This document shows positions 1-7,273 of a stretch of 9,943 nt of DNA, in pieces. The notes under the pieces were generated by a model, which ran no database searches, was not told the DNA's origin, and saw nothing but the letters and a program-made list of their open reading frames with translations. A program made the translations under genes and the position numbers. Location: contig JAEDHX010000071.1 of assembly GCA_016296785.1 (NCBI GenBank), forward strand, positions 1 through 9,943, read 5' to 3'. Origin of the DNA: Coprococcus sp. Its GTDB lineage: Bacteria > Bacillota > Clostridia > Lachnospirales > Lachnospiraceae. The stretch's first letter is position 1, and each line of letters begins with the position of its first letter.

Positions 1-20
1 GCAGCACTGCACGTTTTTTT
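1..20 (+). terminator. Probable right arm and T-run of a terminator cut by the window edge
   Basis: Bases 1-13 are GC-rich compared with the surroundings and run directly into seven consecutive T (14-20). This is how the downstream arm and U-tract of an intrinsic terminator look. The matching left arm would lie before base 1, so the hairpin cannot be confirmed here. It would end transcription of an unseen upstream + strand gene, which fits the presence of a fresh promoter at 113-141. Confidence 0.4.
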
Positions 21-112
21 ACAAAAGGAGAGCATGGTTCGATGAACTACTCTTGATTATTAATATTAAATTATAAATATAAATTTTTTATAAAGAAATA
101 CGCTCCATTTTA

Positions 113-141
113 TTGACATGTTTCTCCATTTATGTGATAAT
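113..141 (+). promoter_or_regulatory. Sigma-70/SigA-type promoter for the DUF4190-like gene
   Basis: A perfect -35 box TTGACA (113-118) is followed after 17 bases by GATAAT (136-141), a 5/6 match to the -10 consensus. TG at 133-134 adds an extended -10 element. The predicted start near base 148 gives a short leader of about 28 bases. The upstream bases 55-100 are almost entirely A/T and could act as an UP element. This is one of the clearest promoters in the window. Confidence 0.8.
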
Positions 142-164
142 TATAAACATAAAATACATAATAT

Positions 165-171
165 GAGGTGG
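165..171 (+). promoter_or_regulatory. Ribosome binding site that fixes the start of the DUF4190-like gene
   Basis: GAGGTGG sits five bases before the ATG at 177 and only two bases before the ATG at 174. A GTG at 168 in the same frame lies inside this site and so cannot be the start. The spacing favours ATG 177. Confidence 0.65.
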
Positions 172-176
172 AAATG

Positions 177-596
177 ATGGATCAGAATAATTTCAACAAC
201 ATGCAGCAGGGATATCCACAGCAGGGATACCCACAACAGCAGTATTCACAGCAGGGATATTCACAGCAGGGATACCCACAGCAGCAGTATTCACAGCAAG
301 GATACCCACAGCAGACAGCTGGTTCTGAAGGCGGTTCAGGACTTGGAATTGCTTCAATGGTATTAGGTATTGTTGCACTTGTATTTTCATGCTGCTTATA
401 TTACGTTTCATTACCATGTGCACTTGTAGGTCTTATCCTTGGTGCTGTTTCTCTTGCTAAGAAGAAACCGGGTAAGGGAATGGCAATTGCTGGTCTTGTA
501 TGTAGCATTATATCAATAGTACCTGCTATTATTGTTATTGTTGCAGGTGCATCATTATGGGCTGAGATTGAGTCTTTAATGGTATTCTTCTTATAA
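177..596 (+). CDS. Small membrane protein with Gln/Tyr-rich repeat N-terminus and DUF4190-like domain
   Basis: The protein is 139 residues from ATG 177. Residues 12-46 are seven back-to-back pentapeptides of the form (G/Q)Y(P/S)QQ, with Tyr at exactly every fifth position (13, 18, 23, 28, 33, 38, 43); Gln makes up about half of residues 10-46. A Gly/Ser linker (49-57) leads into two hydrophobic segments, about 56-93 and 102-127, separated by a basic KKKPGK turn (95-100). This hairpin of Gly-rich helices is the pattern of DUF4190-type proteins, which often carry a low-complexity cytoplasmic N-terminus. There is no signal peptide. The basic turn suggests both ends face outward relative to an inside loop, or the loop is cytosolic by the positive-inside rule; with two helices the repeat tail would then be on the other face, so topology is unresolved. 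A Cys pair (72-73) lies in the first helix. The gene has its own promoter and terminator, so it is a one-gene unit. The function is unknown; the family assignment is from pattern only. Confidence 0.8.
   Translation: MDQNNFNNMQQGYPQQGYPQQQYSQQGYSQQGYPQQQYSQQGYPQQTAGSEGGSGLGIASMVLGIVALVFSCCLYYVSLPCALVGLILGAVSLAKKKPGKGMAIAGLVCSIISIVPAIIVIVAGASLWAEIESLMVFFL
210..314 (+). repeat. Seven tandem 15-base repeats inside the membrane protein gene
   Basis: Seven consecutive 15-base units start at 210, 225, 240, 255, 270, 285 and 300, with no insertions or gaps. There is a higher-order 45-base duplication: units 2-4 (225-269) match units 5-7 (270-314) at 41 of 45 positions by my count. Differences are a CAA/CAG swap, a CAG/CAA swap, a TAT/TAC and a TCA/CCA change. 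Because the unit is a multiple of three, copy number changes would keep the frame and only alter tail length. Confidence 0.9.
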
Positions 597-619
597 GAAT
601 ATATGTAATATTAATTATT

Positions 620-656
620 AACAACGGATAGTCATTTGATTATCCGTTGTTTTTTT
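620..656 (+). terminator. Strong intrinsic terminator
   Basis: Bases 620-630 pair perfectly with 641-651 (11 base pairs including the ACAACGGATA/TATCCGTTGT arms). The stem can extend inward by G631·T640, T632-A639 and C633-G638 to leave an ATTT tetraloop. A run of T continues to 656. It lies 23 bases past the stop codon of the DUF4190-like gene. The reverse strand lacks a T-run on the other side, so it looks unidirectional. Confidence 0.9.
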
Positions 657-661
657 CGTAG

Positions 662-690
662 TTGAAATATATGGTAAATTCCTATATAGT
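662..690 (+). promoter_or_regulatory. SigA-type promoter for the cdd operon
   Basis: TTGAAA (662-667) and TATAGT (685-690) are each 5/6 matches to consensus and are separated by exactly 17 bases. The predicted start near 697 leaves a leader of about 35 bases before cdd. It begins only six bases after the T-run of the terminator, so the two units are back to back but separately transcribed. Confidence 0.7.
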
Positions 691-731
691 TATTGTCAGT
701 TGAGTATATTTTTCTGAGGTGACGTAAATTA

Positions 732-1145
732 ATGATAGATGATATTATAATAAACAGAATGATAGAAGCAGCTATCTTAGCAAGAGAGAATGCATATGCG
801 CCATATTCCTCATTTGCAGTTGGAGCAGCTGTATATGCAGAAAATGGCATTATTTATTCCGGATGCAATATAGAGAATTCTTCGTATGGTGCTACGAACT
901 GTGCTGAAAGGACAGCTATATATAAAGCAGTAAGTGAAGGTAACAGGAAAATACATGCTGTTGCAGTTGTTGCAGGTATGAAATCAGAGAAACCTGTCTA
1001 TACTTCACCATGTGGAATATGCAGACAGGTTATATCGGAATTTGGAGATGAAGATACACCTGTAATAATGGCTGTATCAAAAGAAGAATATAGAATTATA
1101 ACGTTAAAAGAGCTTCTGCCTGATACTTTTAAACTTGACAAATAA
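732..1145 (+). CDS. cdd: Cytidine deaminase (homotetrameric type)
   Basis: This cytosolic zinc enzyme hydrolyses cytidine and deoxycytidine to uridine and deoxyuridine in pyrimidine salvage. The 137-residue length is typical of the small tetrameric bacterial class. The substrate-binding stretch GCNIENSSYG (44-53) precedes the catalytic CAE motif, with zinc ligand Cys57 and proton-shuttle Glu59. The other two zinc ligands are Cys94 and Cys97 in PCGICRQ. The N-terminal APYSSFAVGAA segment (23-33) is also standard. GAGGTGA (716-722) lies nine bases before ATG 732. It is the first gene of its operon; the next start is only 18 bases past its stop. In many Firmicutes cdd stands directly before era; here a peptidase gene comes between them. 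All active-site residues are present and the frame is intact. Confidence 0.97.
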   Translation: MIDDIIINRMIEAAILARENAYAPYSSFAVGAAVYAENGIIYSGCNIENSSYGATNCAERTAIYKAVSEGNRKIHAVAVVAGMKSEKPVYTSPCGICRQVISEFGDEDTPVIMAVSKEEYRIITLKELLPDTFKLDK

Positions 1146-1163
1146 TAGAAGGAGAACTGGAAA

Positions 1164-4070
1164 ATGTGTAAATTATCTGAGCTTAAGAGTTATAAAATAC
1201 TTACATCTGAAGATATACCGGAGGTAAATGGAACTGGCTATATTTTAGAGCATATAAAGACAAAGGCACGTGTTATGCTAATTGAAAATGATGATTCAAA
1301 TAAGGTGTTTACAATTGGATTTCGTACACCTCCATGTGATGATTCAGGAATACCGCATATTCTTGAACATTCTGTATTATGTGGTTCAAAGAAGTATCCT
1401 GTAAAGGACCCATTTGTTGAGCTTGCAAAGGGTTCACTAAATACATTTTTAAATGCCATGACATACTCAGATAAGACAGTTTATCCTGTTGCCAGCTGTA
1501 ATGATCAGGATTTTGATAATCTTATGAGCGTGTACCTTGATGCGGTATTTTATCCAAATATTTATGTAAATTCAGAGATAATGCGCCAGGAGGGCTGGCA
1601 CTACGAGCTTTTTGATAAGGATGATGAGTTGAAATATAATGGTGTTGTATATAATGAGATGAAGGGTGTTTATTCGTCCGCTGAGCAGCAACTTTATAGA
1701 ACAATTGAGGCTTCCTTATTCCCGGATACACCGTATAGCTTTGAGTCAGGTGGAGCACCTAATGCTATTCCTACACTTACTAATGAGAAGTTCTTAGATT
1801 TTCATAGAACATATTACCATCCGTCAAATAGTTATATATATTTGTATGGTAATTGTGATATGGCAAAGAAGCTTGATTTTATTGACAGAGAGTATTTATC
1901 AGCCTTTGATTATAAGAATGTCGATTCTGTTATTAGTATGCAGAAGCCATTTGATGATATTCATGAAATAGAAACTTATTATTCTGTGTCTGAGGATGAA
2001 CCATTAGAAAACGGAACATATATTGCATATAGCAAGGTTGTTGGCAAGAGCACTGATAAGAAGCAGGCTGTTGCAATGGAGATTCTTGAGTATGCCCTTA
2101 TGGATGCGCCCGGGGCACCACTTAAGAAGGCAATTATCGATGCCGGAATCGGAGAGGATGTATTTTCATCCTTTGAGGGAGAGATACAGCAGACATCATT
2201 TTCGATTATTGCAAAAAATGCAAATGAGTCTGATAAGGAATTATTTGTAGAAACAATAGAAAAAACATTAAATAGCATAGTATGTAATATTGATAAAAAA
2301 TCGATAGAAGCTGCCATAAATAATTTTGAATTCAAGCATAAGGAGGCCAATTTTGGTAGATTTCCAAAGGGACTTATGCTAGGGCTTTCTTCATTTAAGA
2401 GCTGGTTATATGACGGAGATGCATTATCATATTTTAAGTTGAATGACATATATAAGGAGCTTAAGGAAGAACTAAATAATGGCTATTTTGAAGAGCTTAT
2501 CAAAAAAATCCTTTTAGATAATCACTTTGGAGCAATTATTATCATGAATCCAAAGCGTGGTCTTGATAAGGAAATAGAGCTTAAAGAACGTGCTAAGCTT
2601 GATGAATATAGAGCAACGCTAAGTAGTGATGATATTGATAGGATAATTGAAGAAACAAAAGCATTGAAGAAATATCAGGAGGAGCCTTCACCTGCAGAGG
2701 ATATGGAGAAGGTTCCGCTTCTAAATATTTCTGATATCGACAAGGAAGCAAAGAAGCTTAAGAATAATCTTGTACTTGCAGATAATGTGACTGTAGTGCA
2801 CCATGATATATTTACAAATGGCATTGGATATCTTGAATTTTTCTTCAAGATTAATGATATTGATTTGGAATTAATACCGTATGCTTCACTACTTACTGAG
2901 ATATTCAAATACATTGATACAAATAAACACAGCTATGGGGAGTTGTCTAACGAAATCAATTTCCATACAGGTGGTATAGGATTTTCAACAGGAGCATTTG
3001 CAAATGCAGACAGAACAGATACAATGTATTTCTCTGTAAAAACAAAGGCAGTATATGAGAAGCTTGATAAAGCGATTGATCTTGTAAAGGAAATACTGTT
3101 TGAAACTAAGCTTGATGATAAAAAGAGACTTAAAGAGATTATTTCTGAAGAAAAGGCAGGCATGAAATCTGAACTGTCATCATCAGGGCATTTATCAACT
3201 GCTAATAGAGCAATGTCATATTTAGATAAGAGATTTGTGTTTAAAGATATGTCAGAGGGTATTGGCTATTATGAGTTCCTTCTTGAGCTTGATTCTTCGT
3301 TTGAGGATAAAGCTGACGAAATTGTTGCAATGCTTATAAAGACTCTTGAGCTCATCCTTAATAAGAACAGATTAGTAGTATCATATACTGGCGATGAAAC
3401 AAGCCAAAAGACTTTAGCAAAATCAATTATTTCATTTGAAGAAAGACTTAATGATAATGCAATAGGCAGCGATGCTGATTATAAACCTGTAATAAAGAAT
3501 GAAGGATTTAAAACTTCTAGCCAGGTTCAGTATGTTGCAACAGCAGGAGATTTTGTTAGTGCCGGTTATGAATATGACCCTGCACTTAATGTTCTTCAGG
3601 TCATCTTCTCATATGGATATCTTTGGGAAAATGTACGTGTTAAGGGTGGAGCTTATGGGGCCATGTGTACATTTGCACGCTCAGGTATTAGCTATATGAC
3701 CTCATACAGGGATCCTAATCTGACAGAAACATATGAGGTATATAAAAATGCATTTAAGTATGTTGAGCAATTTGATGCCTGCGAGCGAGATATGATCAAG
3801 TATATAATCGGAGCCATAGCTAAGCTTGATACACCTATGACACCTTCAGCAGAGGGTAGCTATAGCTTTATCTGTTATATAGCCGGTATTACTGATGAAA
3901 TGATTCAGGAAGAAAGAGATGGAATACTTAATGTAAATCCATCAAAGATTAGAGAACTTGCACCAATAATCAAAGCAGTCACAGATAGCGGTATAATATG
4001 TGCAATTGGTGGCTTTGATAAGATTGATGCAAATAAGGATTTATTTGATAATGTTCTTAGTATTTTTTAG
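1164..4070 (+). CDS. M16C zinc metallopeptidase, PreP/insulinase-like
   Basis: The 968-residue protein matches the single-chain M16C type (presequence protease-like), which encloses short unfolded peptides in a two-half chamber and cleaves them. The inverted zinc motif HILEH is at 65-69 (His65 and His69 as ligands, Glu68 as base); the distal ligand is Glu165 in VVYNEMKG. The conserved LCGSKKYPVKDPF block follows the motif, and SLNTFLNAMTY (91-101) is typical. A middle linker region (roughly 480-560, Lys/Glu-rich) joins the active N-half to the inactive C-half. The C-half carries VRVKGGAYGAM and the SYRDPNL region, which in this family supply the Arg/Tyr pair completing the active site. There is no signal peptide, so it is probably cytosolic. 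AAGGAG (1149-1154) lies nine bases before ATG. It is packed 18 bases after cdd and 17 before era, so it is almost certainly co-transcribed. The natural substrate in bacteria is uncertain; recycling of signal-like or degraded peptides is inference. Confidence 0.93.
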   Translation: MCKLSELKSYKILTSEDIPEVNGTGYILEHIKTKARVMLIENDDSNKVFTIGFRTPPCDDSGIPHILEHSVLCGSKKYPVKDPFVELAKGSLNTFLNAMTYSDKTVYPVASCNDQDFDNLMSVYLDAVFYPNIYVNSEIMRQEGWHYELFDKDDELKYNGVVYNEMKGVYSSAEQQLYRTIEASLFPDTPYSFESGGAPNAIPTLTNEKFLDFHRTYYHPSNSYIYLYGNCDMAKKLDFIDREYLSAFDYKNVDSVISMQKPFDDIHEIETYYSVSEDEPLENGTYIAYSKVVGKSTDKKQAVAMEILEYALMDAPGAPLKKAIIDAGIGEDVFSSFEGEIQQTSFSIIAKNANESDKELFVETIEKTLNSIVCNIDKKSIEAAINNFEFKHKEANFGRFPKGLMLGLSSFKSWLYDGDALSYFKLNDIYKELKEELNNGYFEELIKKILLDNHFGAIIIMNPKRGLDKEIELKERAKLDEYRATLSSDDIDRIIEETKALKKYQEEPSPAEDMEKVPLLNISDIDKEAKKLKNNLVLADNVTVVHHDIFTNGIGYLEFFFKINDIDLELIPYASLLTEIFKYIDTNKHSYGELSNEINFHTGGIGFSTGAFANADRTDTMYFSVKTKAVYEKLDKAIDLVKEILFETKLDDKKRLKEIISEEKAGMKSELSSSGHLSTANRAMSYLDKRFVFKDMSEGIGYYEFLLELDSSFEDKADEIVAMLIKTLELILNKNRLVVSYTGDETSQKTLAKSIISFEERLNDNAIGSDADYKPVIKNEGFKTSSQVQYVATAGDFVSAGYEYDPALNVLQVIFSYGYLWENVRVKGGAYGAMCTFARSGISYMTSYRDPNLTETYEVYKNAFKYVEQFDACERDMIKYIIGAIAKLDTPMTPSAEGSYSFICYIAGITDEMIQEERDGILNVNPSKIRELAPIIKAVTDSGIICAIGGFDKIDANKDLFDNVLSIF

Positions 4071-4087
4071 TATAGAGGTAGCATACA

Positions 4088-4987
4088 ATGGATAAATTCA
4101 AGTCGGGCTTTGTTGCAATAATAGGAAGGCCTAATGTTGGAAAATCAACTCTTATGAACAGTCTTATCGGACAGAAGATTGCAATTACAAGCAGCAAGGC
4201 ACAAACAACAAGAAACAGAATACAAACTGTATATACAAGTGACGAAGGTCAGATTGTATTTCTCGATACTCCGGGAATAAACAGGGCTAAGAATAAGCTC
4301 GGAGAGTATATGCTAAAGGTTGCTGAGGGCACGCTAAATGAAGTTGACGTTGTTATGTGGATTGTTGAAGCAACAACATTTATTGGTGCAGGTGAGAGAT
4401 ATATAATAGAGCAGCTAAAGAAGACAAAAACACCTGTAATAATTGTGATTAACAAAATAGATGCAGTAACAAAGGAAGAAGTTGTTAAAGCTATTTCAAC
4501 ATATAAGGAAGCATTTGATGCGTCTGAAATAGTTCCTGTATCAGCCCTTAAGGGTACAAATAAGGATGAACTGATTAATACTATTTTCAGTCATCTTCCT
4601 GTAGGACCACAGTTTTATGATGAAGATACAATTACTGACCAGCCCGAAAGACAGATTGTATCTGAGCTTATTAGAGAGCAGGCCCTTCGCCAGCTCGATA
4701 AGGAAATTCCTCATGGAATTGCAGTTGTAATTGACTCAATGAAGGAACGCTCAAATGGACAAATAATGGATATTAATGCAACTATTATATGTGAAAGAGA
4801 TTCTCATAAGGGTATTATCATCGGGAAACAGGGAGCTATGCTTAAGAAAATAGGAACTCATTCAAGATACGGAATTGAGAAACTACTTGATATTAAGGTC
4901 AACCTTCAGCTGTGGGTCAAGGTAAAGAAGGATTGGCGTGACACAGATACATTGTTAAAGAATTATGGATATCATATGGATACCTAG
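4088..4987 (+). CDS. era: GTPase Era, 30S ribosomal subunit assembly factor
   Basis: Era binds the 3' end of 16S rRNA and acts as a GTP-controlled checkpoint in small-subunit maturation. At 299 residues it has the usual length. The GTPase motifs are all visible: G1 GRPNVGKST (13-21), G2 region TTRNR (40-44), G3 DTPG (60-63), G4 NKID (122-125) and G5 SALKG (152-156). The C-terminal KH RNA-binding domain follows, with its GKQG loop at 246-249 and the family's LWVKVKKDWR sequence near the end. AGAGGTA (4074-4080) gives a seven-base spacing to ATG 4088. It sits 17 bases after the peptidase gene and 24 before recO, consistent with the widely conserved era–recO pairing. Confidence 0.98.
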   Translation: MDKFKSGFVAIIGRPNVGKSTLMNSLIGQKIAITSSKAQTTRNRIQTVYTSDEGQIVFLDTPGINRAKNKLGEYMLKVAEGTLNEVDVVMWIVEATTFIGAGERYIIEQLKKTKTPVIIVINKIDAVTKEEVVKAISTYKEAFDASEIVPVSALKGTNKDELINTIFSHLPVGPQFYDEDTITDQPERQIVSELIREQALRQLDKEIPHGIAVVIDSMKERSNGQIMDINATIICERDSHKGIIIGKQGAMLKKIGTHSRYGIEKLLDIKVNLQLWVKVKKDWRDTDTLLKNYGYHMDT

Positions 4988-5011
4988 ATTAGAAATGGCA
5001 TAGGGATTATT

Positions 5012-5755
5012 ATGAGCGATGAAGTTGTTTTAAATGGAATAGTTTTATCCACAGGTTTAATCGGTGAATATGATAGAAGACTTGTTATTCTTACAAAGGA
5101 ACGAGGTAAGATTACAGCATTTGCAAAGGGTGTAAGAAAAACGACAAATCAGCTGATTTCAAAATGTCAGCTGTTTGTTATGGGTGAGTTTACCTTGTAT
5201 GAAGGCAAGAATGCATATACCCTTAAGAATGTGAATGTTAAGGAATACTTCCACGAGCTGACCTTTGATATGGACAAGTATTGCTATGGTTCATATTTTT
5301 GTGAGATGATGTCATATTTTACTCATGAGGGGGACAGGGCAACTGATTATCTTAATCTTTTATTTGTCAGTCTTAATGCATTAAAGAAGGGATTGATACC
5401 CGCGAAGCTGATACGTCTTATATATGAGATAAAAATATTAGATGTATTCGGGCAGGGAATACAGAGCTACGGATGCCCGATATGTGGAAATGATAAGCTT
5501 TCAAATGTGTTTGATGCACATTCCGGTGGCGTTCTTTGCAGGAACTGTGTAAATAAAGCATTTCATCCTATACATATATCGGAGCAGGCATTATATACAC
5601 TACAGTATGTAAATGGGGCGAGCTTTGGAAGCTTATATAATTTTAAGGTTTCAGATGCCATAATTGGGGAATTATCTGATATTTGCAAGGAATTTATGAG
5701 TATATATATAGACAAAAAGTTTAATTCTCTGCAAATAATTGATTCTCTGACTTGA
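5012..5755 (+). CDS. recO: DNA repair protein RecO
   Basis: RecO works with RecR (and RecF) to load RecA onto SSB-coated single-stranded DNA and to anneal strands during recombinational repair. The 247-residue product has the expected N-terminal OB-fold region (about 1-80, with GIVLSTG and a KGVRK segment at 39-43). A helical domain follows, with a four-cysteine zinc site: CPIC (155-158) and CRNC (176-179), as in Firmicute RecO. The ribosome site is weak (AGGGA, 5002-5006, five bases before ATG), which suggests lower translation than era and fits a low-abundance repair factor. It is 24 bases downstream of era. Confidence 0.93.
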   Translation: MSDEVVLNGIVLSTGLIGEYDRRLVILTKERGKITAFAKGVRKTTNQLISKCQLFVMGEFTLYEGKNAYTLKNVNVKEYFHELTFDMDKYCYGSYFCEMMSYFTHEGDRATDYLNLLFVSLNALKKGLIPAKLIRLIYEIKILDVFGQGIQSYGCPICGNDKLSNVFDAHSGGVLCRNCVNKAFHPIHISEQALYTLQYVNGASFGSLYNFKVSDAIIGELSDICKEFMSIYIDKKFNSLQIIDSLT

Positions 5756-5780
5756 AAAATATAGTAAATGGATATAAAAT
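5752..5780 (+). promoter_or_regulatory. Possible promoter for glyS overlapping the recO stop
   Basis: TTGAAA (5752-5757) overlaps the TGA stop of recO. After 17 bases comes TAAAAT (5775-5780), within a TATAAAAT stretch. Both boxes are 5/6 matches. A start near 5787 would leave about 28 bases of leader. In such AT-rich DNA chance matches occur, so confidence is moderate. No terminator separates recO from glyS, so read-through transcription is likely as well. Confidence 0.45.
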
Positions 5781-5814
5781 AAGTCGAATAGTAAAAGAAT
5801 GATGGAGGAATAAT

Positions 5815-7212
5815 ATGGAAAAGACATTGGACAAAATAGTTGCACTTGCAAAAAACAGAGGATTTGTTTATCCGGGTTCAGAAATATATGGTGGTCTTGC
5901 AAATACATGGGACTATGGTAATCTCGGTGTTGAGCTTAAGAACAATGTAAAAAAAGCCTGGTGGAAGAAGTTTATTCAGGAAAACCCATATAATGTAGGT
6001 GTTGACTGTGCAATACTTATGAATCCACAGACTTGGGTTGCATCAGGTCATCTTGGTGGCTTTGCTGACCCTCTTATGGATTGTAAGGAATGTCATGAAA
6101 GATTCCGTGCAGATAAATTAATTGAAGATTATATGGCAGATAATGGAATAGCTATTGAAGGTTCAATCGATGGCTGGTCAAATGAAGAGATGGAGAAGTA
6201 TGTTGAAGACAACAATATTGTTTGCCCGACATGTGGAAAGCATAACTTTACAGGAATCAGACAGTTCAACCTTATGTTTAAGACCTTCCAGGGTGTAACA
6301 GAGGATGCAAAGAATACTGTATATTTAAGACCTGAAACAGCACAGGGTATATTTGTTAACTTCAAGAATGTTCAGAGAACTTCAAGAAAGAAGATTCCTT
6401 TTGGTATTGGTCAGATAGGTAAATCATTTAGAAATGAGATAACACCTGGTAACTTCACATTTAGAACAAGAGAGTTCGAGCAGATGGAGCTTGAGTTCTT
6501 CTGCGAGCCTGGTACTGATTTAGAGTGGTTTGAATACTGGAGAAGCTTTTGTATCAACTGGCTCAAGGAGCTTGGTATCAAGGATGAAGAGATGAGAGCT
6601 CGTGATCATTCACCAGAGGAGCTTTGTTTCTACTCAAAGGGTACAACAGATATTGAATTCCTTTTCCCATTTGGATGGGGCGAGCTTTGGGGAATTGCTG
6701 ACAGAACAGATTATGACCTTACACAGCATCAGAATACATCAGGCGAGCCTATGGAGTATTTTGATGACGAGAAGAAAGAAAAATATATACCATATGTTAT
6801 TGAACCATCACTTGGTGCAGACAGAGTAACACTTGCATTTTTATGTGCAGCATATGATGAGGAGAATATTGGAACAGAGGAGAAGCCTGATGTTCGTACA
6901 GTTCTTCATTTTCATCCGGCTCTTGCACCTGTTAAGATTGGTGTGCTTCCTCTTAGCAAGAAGCTTTCAGAGGGCGCAGAGAAGATATTTGCTGAGCTTT
7001 CAAAGTATTATAACTGTGAATTTGATGACAGAGGAAATATTGGTAAGAGATATAGAAGACAGGATGAGATTGGTACTCCTTTCTGTATAACATATGATTT
7101 TGAATCTGAAGAGGATGGTGCTGTTACTGTTCGTGATAGAGATACCATGGAACAGGAAAGAGTGAAAATCGAGGATCTCAAGTCATATTTTGAGAAAAAA
7201 TTTGAGTATTAG
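5815..7212 (+). CDS. glyS: Glycyl-tRNA synthetase, single-chain homodimer type
   Basis: The enzyme charges tRNA-Gly with glycine for protein synthesis in the cytosol. At 465 residues it is the compact alpha2 type of class II synthetase (also called glyQS), not the alpha2beta2 type encoded by separate glyQ and glyS genes. The N-terminus carries GFVYPGSEIYGG (16-27). Class II motif 2 has Arg206 in SFRNEITPG and the FRTREFEQMELEFF-like block around 215-229; RPETAQG is at 172-178. Motif 3 is EPSLGADR (330-337). Cys90/Cys93 and Cys137/Cys140 form a likely zinc-binding insertion. The anticodon-binding domain starts near 370. GGAGG (5804-5808) is six bases before ATG. There are only 59 bases upstream, too few for a T-box leader. 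The recO–glyS neighbourhood is common in Firmicutes. Confidence 0.97.
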   Translation: MEKTLDKIVALAKNRGFVYPGSEIYGGLANTWDYGNLGVELKNNVKKAWWKKFIQENPYNVGVDCAILMNPQTWVASGHLGGFADPLMDCKECHERFRADKLIEDYMADNGIAIEGSIDGWSNEEMEKYVEDNNIVCPTCGKHNFTGIRQFNLMFKTFQGVTEDAKNTVYLRPETAQGIFVNFKNVQRTSRKKIPFGIGQIGKSFRNEITPGNFTFRTREFEQMELEFFCEPGTDLEWFEYWRSFCINWLKELGIKDEEMRARDHSPEELCFYSKGTTDIEFLFPFGWGELWGIADRTDYDLTQHQNTSGEPMEYFDDEKKEKYIPYVIEPSLGADRVTLAFLCAAYDEENIGTEEKPDVRTVLHFHPALAPVKIGVLPLSKKLSEGAEKIFAELSKYYNCEFDDRGNIGKRYRRQDEIGTPFCITYDFESEEDGAVTVRDRDTMEQERVKIEDLKSYFEKKFEY

Positions 7213-7236
7213 AATTATTAATACAAATCTAAACTA

Positions 7237-7254
7237 TATAACCAAAGTGTTATA
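7237..7254. repeat. Short inverted repeat just upstream of the aminotransferase gene
   Basis: TATAAC (7237-7242) and GTTATA (7249-7254) form a perfect 6+6 inverted repeat with a six-base centre, ending seven bases before the AGGAGG ribosome site. It could be a small protein-binding operator or a weak RNA hairpin. The arms are mostly A/T and there is no T-run, so it is not a terminator. A chance origin is quite possible in DNA of this composition. Confidence 0.35.
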
Positions 7255-7273
7255 AATAACAGGAGGCAGAAAA

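Noticed and set aside
36..48. GGTTCGA resembling a tRNA T-arm
   Set aside because: No acceptor stem, anticodon arm or CCA-adjacent pairing is found around it.
168..176. GTG at 168 or ATG at 174 as start of the DUF4190-like gene
   Set aside because: The GTG lies inside the GAGGTGG ribosome site, and ATG 174 is only two bases from it. ATG 177 has workable spacing.
210..314. CRISPR-like array
   Set aside because: Units are contiguous 15-base coding repeats with no unique spacers.
193..423. Minus-strand open frame of 76 codons with a repetitive Ala/Val/Ile pattern
   Set aside because: It is the mirror of the 15-base tandem repeats of the + strand gene; its periodicity is inherited from them and it has no ribosome site of its own.
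1979..2449. Minus-strand frame of 156 codons inside the peptidase gene
   Set aside because: It lies wholly within a well-supported + strand gene with clear M16 features and has no recognisable motif.
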